A DNA stretch of 55,810 bases from CAZMGT01 sp964565895 (GTDB lineage: Bacteria; Armatimonadota; Zipacnadia; UBA1398; CAZMGT01), in NCBI GenBank assembly GCA_964565895.1, contig CAZMGT010000020.1:1-55810 (forward strand), read 5' to 3'. The notes under the pieces are model-generated. The model was not told where the DNA came from, did no database searches, and was given only the letters and a program-made list of their open reading frames with translations. A program made the position numbers and the translations under genes. Below are positions 41,501 through 49,281 of this stretch, in pieces; the stretch's first letter is position 1; each line of letters starts with the position of its first letter.

Positions 41501-42398
41501 GCGTTTCGCTGCGTACAGGTCGGGCAAACGGCGTTTCGTGAACGACGACCGCCGTTACGCGCAGAGGCGCCGAGGCCTGCGCCCACAGGCGCAGGGTGTT
41601 TGCGCCGAGCATGTGCTCGTCCCAGCGCAGGCCGGAAATGGAAAGCCGCGGCTGGACAAACCACAGGTCGCCAAAGCGCTCGGGCTTTACCTCGGCGGCG
41701 GAGAACGTGGGGGCCCACATCGTCGGGTCGTCGCCATAGGTCACGCCGCGGCGGATAAAGTTCGCCGCCCAGCAGGCGCCCTCAGGCGGGGAAAGCCCGA
41801 GAGCCTCCCAGGGGAGCTTGGCCTCAAGCGTCAGCGTATACTTGCTCTGCGCGACGGCGCATTCGATTAGCTCCGGCGCCCAGTCGGGCGGGGCAAGCCC
41901 GGGGGAAAGCCTGCGCGATGCGCTCGTTGTCCCGTCGGCGTTGAGGGTAACGCTCAGGTAATAGCGATGCCCATGCTCGGGATCGAGGAGCAGCTCAAGC
42001 GCTTGGCCGTCGAACGAGCGCTCGGCCTCTGGGTCCCAGTAAAACAGCGACTGGGGATAGTAGGCACATAGCGTAGCGGAGAGATAAAGCGCCTCGTCGT
42101 CCCAGGCGAGCCTCACGCGCGTCCAGGCATCGGCCAGCTTGGGCTGAGCGCCGGTTGACCAGAAACTGCCCGCAGAGGGCGCGCGGGCCCAGAGCTCCTC
42201 GTCGAGCTTGCCGTCGATTTGCGGTGGGTTGTGGCAACGGAGAGCGACCAGCGCGGGGAGGCGGTCGGCGAAGGCCATCCGCTGCAGCTCGGGCCGCGGA
42301 GGCGGGATAATCCACGGCGGCTCGCCGACGGACCACGCCGGCGCCAAGAAAGCGAGCGAGAACGCTAAGCACAAGCCATTGCGCAATAGGCCAATCAT
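38598..42398 (-). CDS. Exported multidomain esterase (CBM9-like + alpha/beta hydrolase + C-terminal sugar-binding-like domain)
   Basis: 1266 residues from the ATG at 42398. Signal peptide GLCLAFSLAFLAPAWS. Residues ~50-210 are a CBM9/DOMON-like sandwich (PQIDGKLDEELWARAPSAG; RVRLAWDDEALYLSATL). A beta-rich linker follows, then an alpha/beta hydrolase like PHB-depolymerase or phospholipase/carboxylesterase enzymes: LLALHGWDGANRGF, nucleophile S687 in YLSGVSMGGRG, Asp in VVHGAWDAVVP and His in DGGHSGFPE. The C-terminal ~150 residues resemble a galactose-binding sandwich (LWLKDYGALYINGREVYLG). It probably removes ester groups from an extracellular polymer. The ribosome site is weak; a GTG nine bases upstream is an alternative start. 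Confidence 0.78.
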   Translation of the reverse strand: MIGLLRNGLCLAFSLAFLAPAWSVGEPPWIIPPPRPELQRMAFADRLPALVALRCHNPPQIDGKLDEELWARAPSAGSFWSTGAQPKLADAWTRVRLAWDDEALYLSATLCAYYPQSLFYWDPEAERSFDGQALELLLDPEHGHRYYLSVTLNADGTTSASRRLSPGLAPPDWAPELIECAVAQSKYTLTLEAKLPWEALGLSPPEGACWAANFIRRGVTYGDDPTMWAPTFSAAEVKPERFGDLWFVQPRLSISGLRWDEHMLGANTLRLWAQASAPLRVTAVVVHETPFARPVRSETPLLLGPQRKLYEIPYVIRQPGHGTLRLELLGESGEVLYRSSYPINAAAVARLPGLGEFDFRIPHRVYGCGEPVRVEFSARRFERDLAVRFPLTWRLLLLDGRGEILAQAPALSVDEVRLRCLRLCAEFSLPADERGEFVVRAEARDATGRLIAQADHVLACDPETMDRLGMAWLWRFCRSLREGTANVGIRARYIEPTLAYRIQAAWRKLEQAPYRADELGQSFWDAWRELDPAWRMAQRVLAFRSPFYRASGTFLCAYRSSVDDSLQPFGLYVPPWEPPEEPAQEPQPGEALEAALAPPWPYSWAEGFPVLLALHGWDGANRGFRFPTGPHAYKSEAAKYRWLVVWPFGRGNQDWRDSAETDLFEVLDTLDHLLGINRRRIYLSGVSMGGRGTWHLAMRRPSMWAAALPIAGAAMGSVWGVWNEERLTPNLMNLPMFVVHGAWDAVVPVEDDRRLVESLRELGYDCTYREEDGGHSGFPELAPTYFSWLNEHVLNPYPARVHFETDSLRWSTAYWVSIEGIEQEEQLAKIDAAVAEGNWVYVTCEKVLRFALRLGEHPEIDATRPVQVVVNAQPVYVGELPQSGALCFVLAGGRWRVADAALPADDPPLAKRPGVQGPMRDATFSRFLFVYGTQGDDPEKVSANFYMAKQAADTWRRWWWGEPRLKADVELSPQDIREANLLLYGGPESNAFCAKIAAKLPLLSGKPIPTLAAPPRGKLAFKFIYPNPLNPKRYVLIFAGPTPLSQLAIGNAGEVTPWPVPLGMFDTDFALAEVNDWDVMRPILEGSFDATWRWPPAPKELLFATGPHWKTWDEEEPGWQSVDFDDGHWRQVYTRFRKELDDSCWVPYTLRNFRRLRPQFLPPVQVIWHPAPSDGWARYFRGTFWLAKLPAKASGRLWLKDYGALYINGREVYLGYESQGIYDLDLTDYLRLGKNVVAIRAGATEGERGILFQCVAEEPSAEQASP

Positions 42399-42535
42399 TG
42401 CACGCACCGGAGCGAATAGTTCGCAAAGCGCCGAGCAGTGCCTTCCTCGCGCGGCGAGAGAGACGATCTCGGGCTTCGGGGCGAAGGAGATGCCCGGCGG
42501 ACGCAGAACATGTCCCCGCGAGAGGGGCGGGGGGC

Positions 42536-43531
42536 ATGGCCCATAGGTTCTGCCCGCAATGCGGCAGGCGCTATAGCGGCGCACTGTTTTCCGTCTGCCC
42601 CCGCTGCGGGGCTGAACTGTGCGAAGCCCCAGGGGAACAAACCGCGCCGAGCCCGCCCTCTGCGCCCAGCTCCCCGTGGCAAGAGCAATCGCCCCCGTCC
42701 TTTCCGCCAGCGGGCCAAACGAGCCAAACACCGCCGCCAGGCCCTCTCGCTGGGCCGCCCGGCTCTCCGGACGAGGAGAAGCCCCCGCGACCTCCCGAGC
42801 CGGCAATGCCCTTTCTCCCCGAAGCCGAAGAGCCTGCGGCAGAGAGGCAAGAGGTCGTGCGCCCGCTTGCCCCTGGCGAGGAAAAGGAGCTTCTCCGACG
42901 GGCGAGCGCCGCTTTTCGCCACCCCTGGGAGGACAACCAAAAGGCGATCGACGACCTGCTGCGGCTCCTCCGCTTTAGGCCGAAAAACGCCCAAGCGCGT
43001 GCCCTGCTCATTGACATTTACGAGGCCGAGGGCAAGTACGACAAGGCGATTGAGCAGTGCGAGGAATTTCTCCGCTATTTTCCCAACAACCGGCGAATTA
43101 CCAACCAGCTACAGCGCCTGCGCGAGATAAAAGCGCTCCAGCTCCGCGCAAAACAAGCGGCACAACAGCCCCCAGCGATGCCCACGCCAGCCGCGCGCCA
43201 GCCTCCGCAGCCCACGCCTATCGCGCCGCCTGCTGCGCCATATACCCCGCCCCCCGCGGCGCCGTATCCCCCGCCGCCTGCCGCGCCATATACCCCGCCC
43301 CCGGCGACATTTACCCCATCGGAGCTTATACCCTATTCCGGCTGGGCGATCGCCGCCCTGGTCAGCTCGATTTTGTGCAGCCCGTGCGTTAGCCTGCCCC
43401 TTTCCGTGGTTGCCATTTACGACGTAACCGCGCGCAACCGCAGGGGCAAAACGCTGGCGTTTGTTGCCCTGGGGATTTCGCTGTTTACTATTACCGTAAT
43501 ACTATTCCTCGGCCCTTGGATGAGGCAGTAA
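42536..43531 (+). CDS. Zinc-ribbon, TPR-like, proline-rich membrane protein (DUF4190-type C-terminus)
   Basis: 331 residues from the ATG at 42536 behind a G-rich site (GAGAGGGGCGGGG). Order: zinc ribbon with CPQC (6, 9) and CPRC (21, 24); Pro-rich spacer (~30-100); helical TPR-like segment (AQARALLIDIYEAEGKYDKA; LRYFPNNRRI) at ~150-200; a Pro repeat with units like AAPYTPPP and AAPYPPPP; and two hydrophobic helices in a DUF4190-like tail (YSGWAIAALVSSILCSP; TLAFVALGISLFTI). It is probably an inner-membrane scaffold facing the cytoplasm. It is divergent from the esterase gene, 137 bases away. Confidence 0.72.
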   Translation: MAHRFCPQCGRRYSGALFSVCPRCGAELCEAPGEQTAPSPPSAPSSPWQEQSPPSFPPAGQTSQTPPPGPLAGPPGSPDEEKPPRPPEPAMPFLPEAEEPAAERQEVVRPLAPGEEKELLRRASAAFRHPWEDNQKAIDDLLRLLRFRPKNAQARALLIDIYEAEGKYDKAIEQCEEFLRYFPNNRRITNQLQRLREIKALQLRAKQAAQQPPAMPTPAARQPPQPTPIAPPAAPYTPPPAAPYPPPPAAPYTPPPATFTPSELIPYSGWAIAALVSSILCSPCVSLPLSVVAIYDVTARNRRGKTLAFVALGISLFTITVILFLGPWMRQ

Positions 43532-43548
43532 AGCAGCGGCCGCGTTAG

Positions 43549-43567
43549 CACGAGCGGCACACTCGTG
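43549..43567 (+). other. Short stem-loop after the zinc-ribbon gene
   Basis: CACGAG (43549-43554) and CTCGTG (43562-43567) pair around a 7-base loop; one more G-C pair extends the stem. There is no T-tract, so a terminator role is doubtful. The remaining ~140 bases up to 43706 hold no recognisable gene. Confidence 0.3.
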
Positions 43568-43705
43568 CCAACAGCGCTGCGCGGCAAGGCGCGTTTTGCC
43601 CCGCGGAGAAGGACATTGCGCCAAAGCCGCACAAGACAAACATCGGCCAACAGCAGACGTGCCCGAAAAAGTGTATTTTGGCCAAGCGAAGCAGGAGAGG
43701 ATGCT

Positions 43706-44695
43706 ATGGCAACGTTGGGGCTAGGGATTGTCGGCTGCGGCTCGATGGGGCGCAGCCTGGCGACCAACGCCAAGGCGCTCGAGCCGATGGCAAAGGTCGT
43801 CGCTGTGTGCGACACAGACGAGCAGGCGCTGCGCAGCGCCGCGGAAGAGTTTTCCGCAAAACCGTTTGCCGACCCCGCGGAGCTTCTCGCGTGCGACGAG
43901 GTCCAGGCGGTGGTCATCGCCACGCCGGGCGACAGCCACTGTGCCCTGTGCCTGCAAGCGGCACAAGCTCAAAAGCACGTGTTTTGCGAAAAACCCATGG
44001 CGCTTACCGTACAAGAGTGCGACCAGATGATCGCCGCGTGCGAAGAGGCCGGCGTAAAGCTGATGATCGGCCACGTTTTGCGCTATATTCCGGCGTTTGC
44101 CGAGATGCTGCGCATTGTGCGCGAGGGGGAGATCGGCAAGCCGTTTGCCATGCAAACGACGCGCGTGTCGTCGGGTTGGGGCGGGGCGCGCAAGCAGTGG
44201 CGCGACGTGCGGGCGACGAGCGGGGGCGTGCTGTTTGAGGTTAGCGTGCACGAGCTGGACTTTATGTGCTGCGTGCTCGGCGAGCCGCAAGCGGTGCACT
44301 GCATCGGCGGGCAGTATGTGGACCAGACGGTGGACTACGAGGACCTTTTGCTGCTGAACATTTCCTTTGAAAACAACGGCGTGGGGCACCTCGCCGCGGG
44401 GTTGGCCAGCGCCTTGCGCACCTACGACGGCAAGATTTGGGGGACGGAGGGGACGATTTTCCACCGCGGCTGGGGCAAGTTTACCGTAAAGCGTTTCGAC
44501 GGCGAGGAGCGCGAAGTAGATCCGCAGGAGCTGGAGCAGGAATATGGGGTGCAGCGCGAGCTGCGCGAGTTTGTTGAGGCAGTGCTCGAAGACAAGCCGG
44601 TAACCATTCCCGGGGCAGAGGGGCGCAGGGCGGTTGCCATGTGCCAGGCGGCCTATCGCTCGCTGGCCAGCGGGAGGCCGGAGCGGGTGAGCTGA
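43706..44695 (+). CDS. Gfo/Idh/MocA family oxidoreductase
   Basis: 329 residues from the ATG at 43706, with AGGAGAGG upstream. The NAD(P)-binding Rossmann start is LGLGIVGCGSMGRSLA, followed by VVAVCDTDEQ and the family's EKP motif in VFCEKPMALT, where Lys is catalytic. The C-terminal half is the alpha/beta substrate domain (SGGVLFEVSVHELDFM). These enzymes oxidise or reduce sugars, inositols or amino sugars; the context suggests sugar catabolism, but the substrate cannot be named. Confidence 0.92.
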   Translation: MATLGLGIVGCGSMGRSLATNAKALEPMAKVVAVCDTDEQALRSAAEEFSAKPFADPAELLACDEVQAVVIATPGDSHCALCLQAAQAQKHVFCEKPMALTVQECDQMIAACEEAGVKLMIGHVLRYIPAFAEMLRIVREGEIGKPFAMQTTRVSSGWGGARKQWRDVRATSGGVLFEVSVHELDFMCCVLGEPQAVHCIGGQYVDQTVDYEDLLLLNISFENNGVGHLAAGLASALRTYDGKIWGTEGTIFHRGWGKFTVKRFDGEEREVDPQELEQEYGVQRELREFVEAVLEDKPVTIPGAEGRRAVAMCQAAYRSLASGRPERVS

Positions 44696-44704
44696 GCGGG
44701 CGCT

Positions 44705-44733
44705 TTGCCGCGCCGTAGGGGCCTTGTTATAAT
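44705..44733 (+). promoter_or_regulatory. Sigma-70-like promoter upstream of the membrane-anchored helical protein
   Basis: TTGCCG (44705-44710), a 17-base spacer and a perfect TATAAT (44728-44733). It starts ten bases after the oxidoreductase gene and lies 55 bases before the ATG at 44789. This is the best housekeeping promoter match I see in the window and would separate the downstream genes, possibly including dnaE, from the upstream ones. Confidence 0.65.
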
Positions 44734-44788
44734 GCGCGCAGCCCGCGCGCGCCGTGCTGCGCCGGGCCGGCCGAGGGAGTGTTGCCCG

Positions 44789-45691
44789 ATGAGCTGGAGA
44801 GCCGCATACGTGCTTGTTGCTCTGCTTGTAATTGCGGGTGCGGTTGCCGTTTCCGTTCCCCGCTGCGGCGAGTGGCTGCCCGCGGAGAAGGTCGCCGTGG
44901 CCCCTTCGCCCGAGCTGCCGCCTTCGCCCGCGCCCGAGCTTTCGCCCACACCCGAGGAACAAGCGACACCCGAGGAGGAAAAGCCCGAACAAGAGGAGCA
45001 AGAAGAGGCCACTCCCACCCCGGAGAAGCCCCGCGCCAAGAAGACACCCACCCCGGCGCGCGCGGAGAAGCGGACAACGCCGACCCCCCAGATCACGCCC
45101 ACGGCGCAGCCCGAGCGCAAGCCCACGCCCCTGGTGCATTCGCTCACCTGGCGGCTTGCCGCCGACGCCGAGGTCGCCGACCGCCAGATCTCCGAAGCCC
45201 AGCGCGCCGTGCAGCAAAACGATGTAGACGCCGCGCAGGAGCACATTCGCCTGGCGCGCAACGCCGTGGTCTTTTTGCAAACGGAGATCCCCTCCGTGCT
45301 CGTCCTGCAAGGCATCCAACGCGCGGACGTGCTCGCGGGGACGGGCGACATGCACGGGGCGATCGCCGCGCTGGACACGGTGGAGGATCTCGCCGACGAC
45401 GTGCGCCTGCGCACCTCGCTGAAGACGTTTCGGGGGCATTTAGAGAACGCGCGGACGCTGCTTGAGCGAGGGATTGGCCAGCGGGCGCGCGAGGAGCTGG
45501 CGGCGCTTGCCCAGGCGGTGGTCGACAACGAGACGCGCAGCTTGGCCGAGAAGGTAATCGAGCACCTAGACGGCGCTGCCCGCGCCGGCCAGCGGGGCTC
45601 GCTGCTCGTTATGAAAGCCGAGCTTGAGGAAGCGAAGGCCGCGATGTATCAGCTCAACAACACGATCGAGGAGCACGCGGGCAGCCCATAG
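44789..45691 (+). CDS. Membrane-anchored protein with Pro/Glu/Thr linker and helical C-terminal domain
   Basis: 300 residues from the ATG at 44789 behind GAGGGAG; the longer frame from 44705 would run across the promoter. One N-terminal helix (AAYVLVALLVIAGAVAVSV) anchors it, followed by a ~90-residue Pro/Glu/Thr-rich linker (units such as TPTPE) and then ~180 residues of alpha-helical, TPR-like or coiled-coil character (AEVADRQISEAQRAVQQND; LAEKVIEHLDGAARAG). No named family recognised. The linker suggests it spans part of the envelope. Confidence 0.65.
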   Translation: MSWRAAYVLVALLVIAGAVAVSVPRCGEWLPAEKVAVAPSPELPPSPAPELSPTPEEQATPEEEKPEQEEQEEATPTPEKPRAKKTPTPARAEKRTTPTPQITPTAQPERKPTPLVHSLTWRLAADAEVADRQISEAQRAVQQNDVDAAQEHIRLARNAVVFLQTEIPSVLVLQGIQRADVLAGTGDMHGAIAALDTVEDLADDVRLRTSLKTFRGHLENARTLLERGIGQRAREELAALAQAVVDNETRSLAEKVIEHLDGAARAGQRGSLLVMKAELEEAKAAMYQLNNTIEEHAGSP

Positions 45692-45726
45692 TTGCAAACC
45701 ACGCTTCGTTTCGCGCGGAGAGTGCC

Positions 45727-48700
45727 GTGGCTGAAAAGCCGTTTGTTCATCTGCACGTACACAGCGAGTATAGCCTGCTCGATGGCGCTTCCCGCATAGC
45801 GGACCTTGCCGCGCGCGCCGCGGAGCTAAACATGCCCGCGCTCGCGCTCACCGACCATGGCTATTTGTTCGGGGCAATTGAGTTTTTCGACGCCTGCCGC
45901 GAGCACGGGGTTAAGCCGATTATCGGGTGCGAGGTTTACGTCGCCGCGCGTACGCGCCACGATCGCGACCCCCGGCTAGACAGCGAGCGCTACCACCTAA
46001 CGCTTCTTGCGCAAAACGAAGAGGGCTACCGCAACCTTATGCGCCTAGTCAGCCGGGCGTGCCTGGAGGGCTTTTATACCAAGCCCCGCGTAGACCGCGA
46101 ATTGCTCCAGGAGTATCACAAGGGGCTTATTGCGATGACCGCGTGCATCGCCGGCGAGGTTGCCGTGGCTCTCCTGCGCGACGACCCGCAACGGGCTGTG
46201 CGCGTATGCGGCGAATATCGGGAGATTTTCGGCAAGGAGAACTTTTTCATCGAGCTCATGTGGCACGGGCTGGAGGAAGAGCGGCGGATTAACCCCCAGC
46301 TTGTGGAGATCGCCGGCAAGCTCGATATCCCGATCGTGGCCACCAACGACAGCCACTATACCTACCGCGAGCAGGCGCGGATGCACGACGTGCTGCTGTG
46401 TATTCAGACGGGCAAGGCGATTGAGGACGAAGACCGGCTTTCGTTTAAGACGGACCAGTTTTGGTTTAAAACGCGCGAGGAAATGCTCGCGGCAATGGAC
46501 GGGAACGAAAAATGGCTGGACAACACCCTGGCCGTGGCCGAGCGGTGCAACCTGGAGCTTGAGCTGGGCGGGTTTTTAATGCCCCACTTTCCCACACCCG
46601 ACGGCAAGAGCGCGGAGGAGTATCTGCGCGAGCTGTGCTGGCAGAGGCTGCCCGAGCGTTTCCCCAAGGTCACCGCGGAGATCCGCCAGCGCTTGGAATA
46701 CGAGCTGAAGCTGATTACCGAGCTGGGCTATGCCAGCTATTTCCTGATGGTCGGCGATATCTGCCAGTATGCCCGCTCGCGGGAGATATTGATCGGGTTC
46801 CGCGGGTCGGCGGGGAGCAGCCTGGTCGCCTATGTGTTGGGGATTCACGACCTTAACCCGCTGGAGCTGAACTTGCCGTTTGAGCGGTTCTTAAATCCCG
46901 AGCGCAACGATCCCCCCGACGCCGACATCGACGTCGCCGACGACCGGCGCGGGGAGATTATCGAGTATGTCACGCGAAAGTACGGCGAGGATCGCGTGGC
47001 GCAGGTGGTAACGTTCGGGACGCTGCAGGGGCGGGCGGCGATTCGCGACGCGGGGCGCGCGCTGAACATTCCCCTGCCCGAGGTAGACCGCATTGCGCGG
47101 CTCGTCCCGCCCATGTCCAACGTGAGCAGCGCGGTGAAAGTTGAGCCGCGGCTGCAGGAGGTCCTGGAAGCGGGTGGGCCGCTGGCCGAGCTTTTGCGCA
47201 CGGCGCAGGAGATCGAGGGCCTGGCGCGCCACGCCTCGACCCACGCCGCCGCGGTGGTCATTGCCGACCGGCCGCTTACCGACCTTACCCCCGTGTTCCG
47301 CCACCAAGATGACGAGGGGCTAACCACGCAGTACGACATGGACTCGCTCAAGCGCGTGGGCTTGGAGAAAATGGACATTCTCGGGCTAAAGACGCTTACC
47401 GTGTTGAGCAGCGCCCTGCGCATGATCGAGCGCACACGGGGGATAAAGCTTACCCTGCGCGACATTCCCCTGGACGACGCGGAGACGTTTCAAATGCTCG
47501 GCCGGGGGGAGACGGCGGCGGTGTTTCAACTGGAAAGCGCGGGGATGCGCCGGCTCGTCGCCGAGCTGCAGCCGAAGTCCATTCAGGATATGTTCCCGCT
47601 TGTCGCGCTGTATCGGCCGGGGCCGATTCAAACCGGCGCGCTGGAGGACTATATCGCCGGGCGGCAGGGCAAGCGCCCGCCGGTATATCGCCACCCGCTG
47701 CTTAGGCCAATCCTCGAGGAGACGTTCGGGGTGATGGTCTACCAGGAGCAGATTATGCAAATCGCGCGCGACCTCGCCGGCTTTTCCATGGGCCAGGCGG
47801 ATATTTTGCGCTCGGCGATGGGCAAGAAGAAGCTCGAGGTTATGGAGCGCATGCGCGAGCAGTTTATCGAGGGCGCAAAGCAGCGCGGCGTGGACCCGAA
47901 GGTCGCCGAGGAGATCTTCGACCAAATGGCGCACTTCGCCAGCTACTGCTTTAACAAGCCGCACAGCGCGGCCTATGGGATCATCGCCTACCAGACGGCC
48001 TACCTAAAATGCCACTATCCCGCGGAGTTCATCTGCGCGCAGCTGAGCAGCTTTATGGACAACAAGGCAAAGGTCGCCGTGTATACCGAGGAGGCGCGGC
48101 GGCTCGGGGTTGAGGTAAAACCGCCGGACATAAACGAAAGCGAGGCCGACTTTACCGTAGACAGCGAGGGCAACATTCGCTTTGGCCTCGCTGCGGTAAA
48201 GGGTGTGGGGCGGGCCGTTGTCGCGGCGATCCTCGAGGCGCGCAAAAGCGGCCCGTTTCGCGATCTGTGGGACTTTTGCCGGCGCATTCCCTGCTCCACG
48301 GTAACCCGCGCGGCGACGGAGGCGCTTATCCGCTGCGGGGCGTTCGACCGCTTCGGCTCGCGCGCGGCGCAGCTTGCCGCGCTCGACGCCGCCTATGCCG
48401 CGGGGCAAAAGGCCGACCGCGACCGCAAAGCGGGGCAGGCGAGCCTGTTCGACGATGTCTCCGCGGAGGAGGCGACGCTTGTCGCCCAGCAACTGCCCGA
48501 TGTCCCTGAGTGGAGCGAGGAGCAACTGCTTGCCGCGGAAAAAGAGCTTTTGGGAATGTATGTCTCGGACAACCCCCTGCGGCATCTTTACGACGAGCTG
48601 CGGGAAAAGGTCACGCATACGTCGGCGGAGCTCGCCCACGTCGCCGCGGGAACAAAGGTTACTGTGGGAGGGATTATCAGCCGGGCAACGCCGCACCGCA

Positions 48701-49269
48701 GCCGCAGCGGCCAGCCCATGATGTTCCTTACCGTGCAGGACCCGGACGGCGAGGTCGAGGTCGTCGTCTTCCCCTCGGTCTACAAAAAGGCCCAGCCGTT
48801 TTTGCATACCGACGCGCGCATCGTCGTTACCGGCAAAAATGAACCACCCGGCGGGCCCGAGGAGCAGGTGGCCGCGAAAATCCTCGCCGACGACATCCTC
48901 CCCCTGGACCAGGCGCCGACGATCGACGGCGCCCTCGCCCAAGAGCAAGCCCCCGTGGCCGACGAGGAGCTCGTCATCGACGACGACGTGGAGTGGATGC
49001 CCGAGGAGCTAGCGGCAGAGCCCGCCCCGCCGGCGCGGCTGCATGTTGAGCTTCCCGAGGCAGAGGCGACGAACGAGCGCTTGGCCCTCCTGCGCAAGCT
49101 TATCGAAAGCGCGCCAGGGTCCGCTGAGGTCGTCCTGCACCTTGTGCGCGATGGGCAAGACGAGCGGCGAATTGTCTTGGGCGAGCGCTTTCGTGTGCGC
49201 GCCGATGGGGCCCTGGCCGAGGAGATCGCCCGCACGCTGGACGGCCGGGCGAGGGCTTGGGTGGGGTAG
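45727..49269 (+). CDS. dnaE: DNA polymerase III alpha subunit
   Basis: 1180 residues, normal for DnaE1. GTG start with GCGGAGAG upstream. N-terminal PHP domain (HLHVHSEYSLLDG; ALTDHGYLFG; GCEVY). Catalytic Asp residues of the palm: D400 and D402 in DADIDVADDRR, and D550 in EKMDILGLKTL. Thumb/fingers blocks include VALYRPGPIQTGALEDYI and FNKPHSAAYGIIAYQTAYLK. An OB fold (VTVGGIISRATPHRSRSGQP) and an acidic linker precede a C-terminal tau-binding-type tail. It replicates the chromosome. Convergent with the following gene, 12 bases away. Confidence 0.97.
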   Translation: MAEKPFVHLHVHSEYSLLDGASRIADLAARAAELNMPALALTDHGYLFGAIEFFDACREHGVKPIIGCEVYVAARTRHDRDPRLDSERYHLTLLAQNEEGYRNLMRLVSRACLEGFYTKPRVDRELLQEYHKGLIAMTACIAGEVAVALLRDDPQRAVRVCGEYREIFGKENFFIELMWHGLEEERRINPQLVEIAGKLDIPIVATNDSHYTYREQARMHDVLLCIQTGKAIEDEDRLSFKTDQFWFKTREEMLAAMDGNEKWLDNTLAVAERCNLELELGGFLMPHFPTPDGKSAEEYLRELCWQRLPERFPKVTAEIRQRLEYELKLITELGYASYFLMVGDICQYARSREILIGFRGSAGSSLVAYVLGIHDLNPLELNLPFERFLNPERNDPPDADIDVADDRRGEIIEYVTRKYGEDRVAQVVTFGTLQGRAAIRDAGRALNIPLPEVDRIARLVPPMSNVSSAVKVEPRLQEVLEAGGPLAELLRTAQEIEGLARHASTHAAAVVIADRPLTDLTPVFRHQDDEGLTTQYDMDSLKRVGLEKMDILGLKTLTVLSSALRMIERTRGIKLTLRDIPLDDAETFQMLGRGETAAVFQLESAGMRRLVAELQPKSIQDMFPLVALYRPGPIQTGALEDYIAGRQGKRPPVYRHPLLRPILEETFGVMVYQEQIMQIARDLAGFSMGQADILRSAMGKKKLEVMERMREQFIEGAKQRGVDPKVAEEIFDQMAHFASYCFNKPHSAAYGIIAYQTAYLKCHYPAEFICAQLSSFMDNKAKVAVYTEEARRLGVEVKPPDINESEADFTVDSEGNIRFGLAAVKGVGRAVVAAILEARKSGPFRDLWDFCRRIPCSTVTRAATEALIRCGAFDRFGSRAAQLAALDAAYAAGQKADRDRKAGQASLFDDVSAEEATLVAQQLPDVPEWSEEQLLAAEKELLGMYVSDNPLRHLYDELREKVTHTSAELAHVAAGTKVTVGGIISRATPHRSRSGQPMMFLTVQDPDGEVEVVVFPSVYKKAQPFLHTDARIVVTGKNEPPGGPEEQVAAKILADDILPLDQAPTIDGALAQEQAPVADEELVIDDDVEWMPEELAAEPAPPARLHVELPEAEATNERLALLRKLIESAPGSAEVVLHLVRDGQDERRIVLGERFRVRADGALAEEIARTLDGRARAWVG

Positions 49270-49281
49270 CCCCGCTGTGCG

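Noticed and set aside
43240..43315. Repeated PYTPPP-coding units as a CRISPR or DNA repeat array
   Set aside because: The repeats are in frame, short, and form a proline-rich protein segment with no spacers.
43721..45439. 572-residue minus-strand frame opposite the oxidoreductase and membrane protein genes
   Set aside because: Composition is shadow-like, no domain is recognisable, and the plus-strand genes have family motifs, ribosome sites and a promoter.
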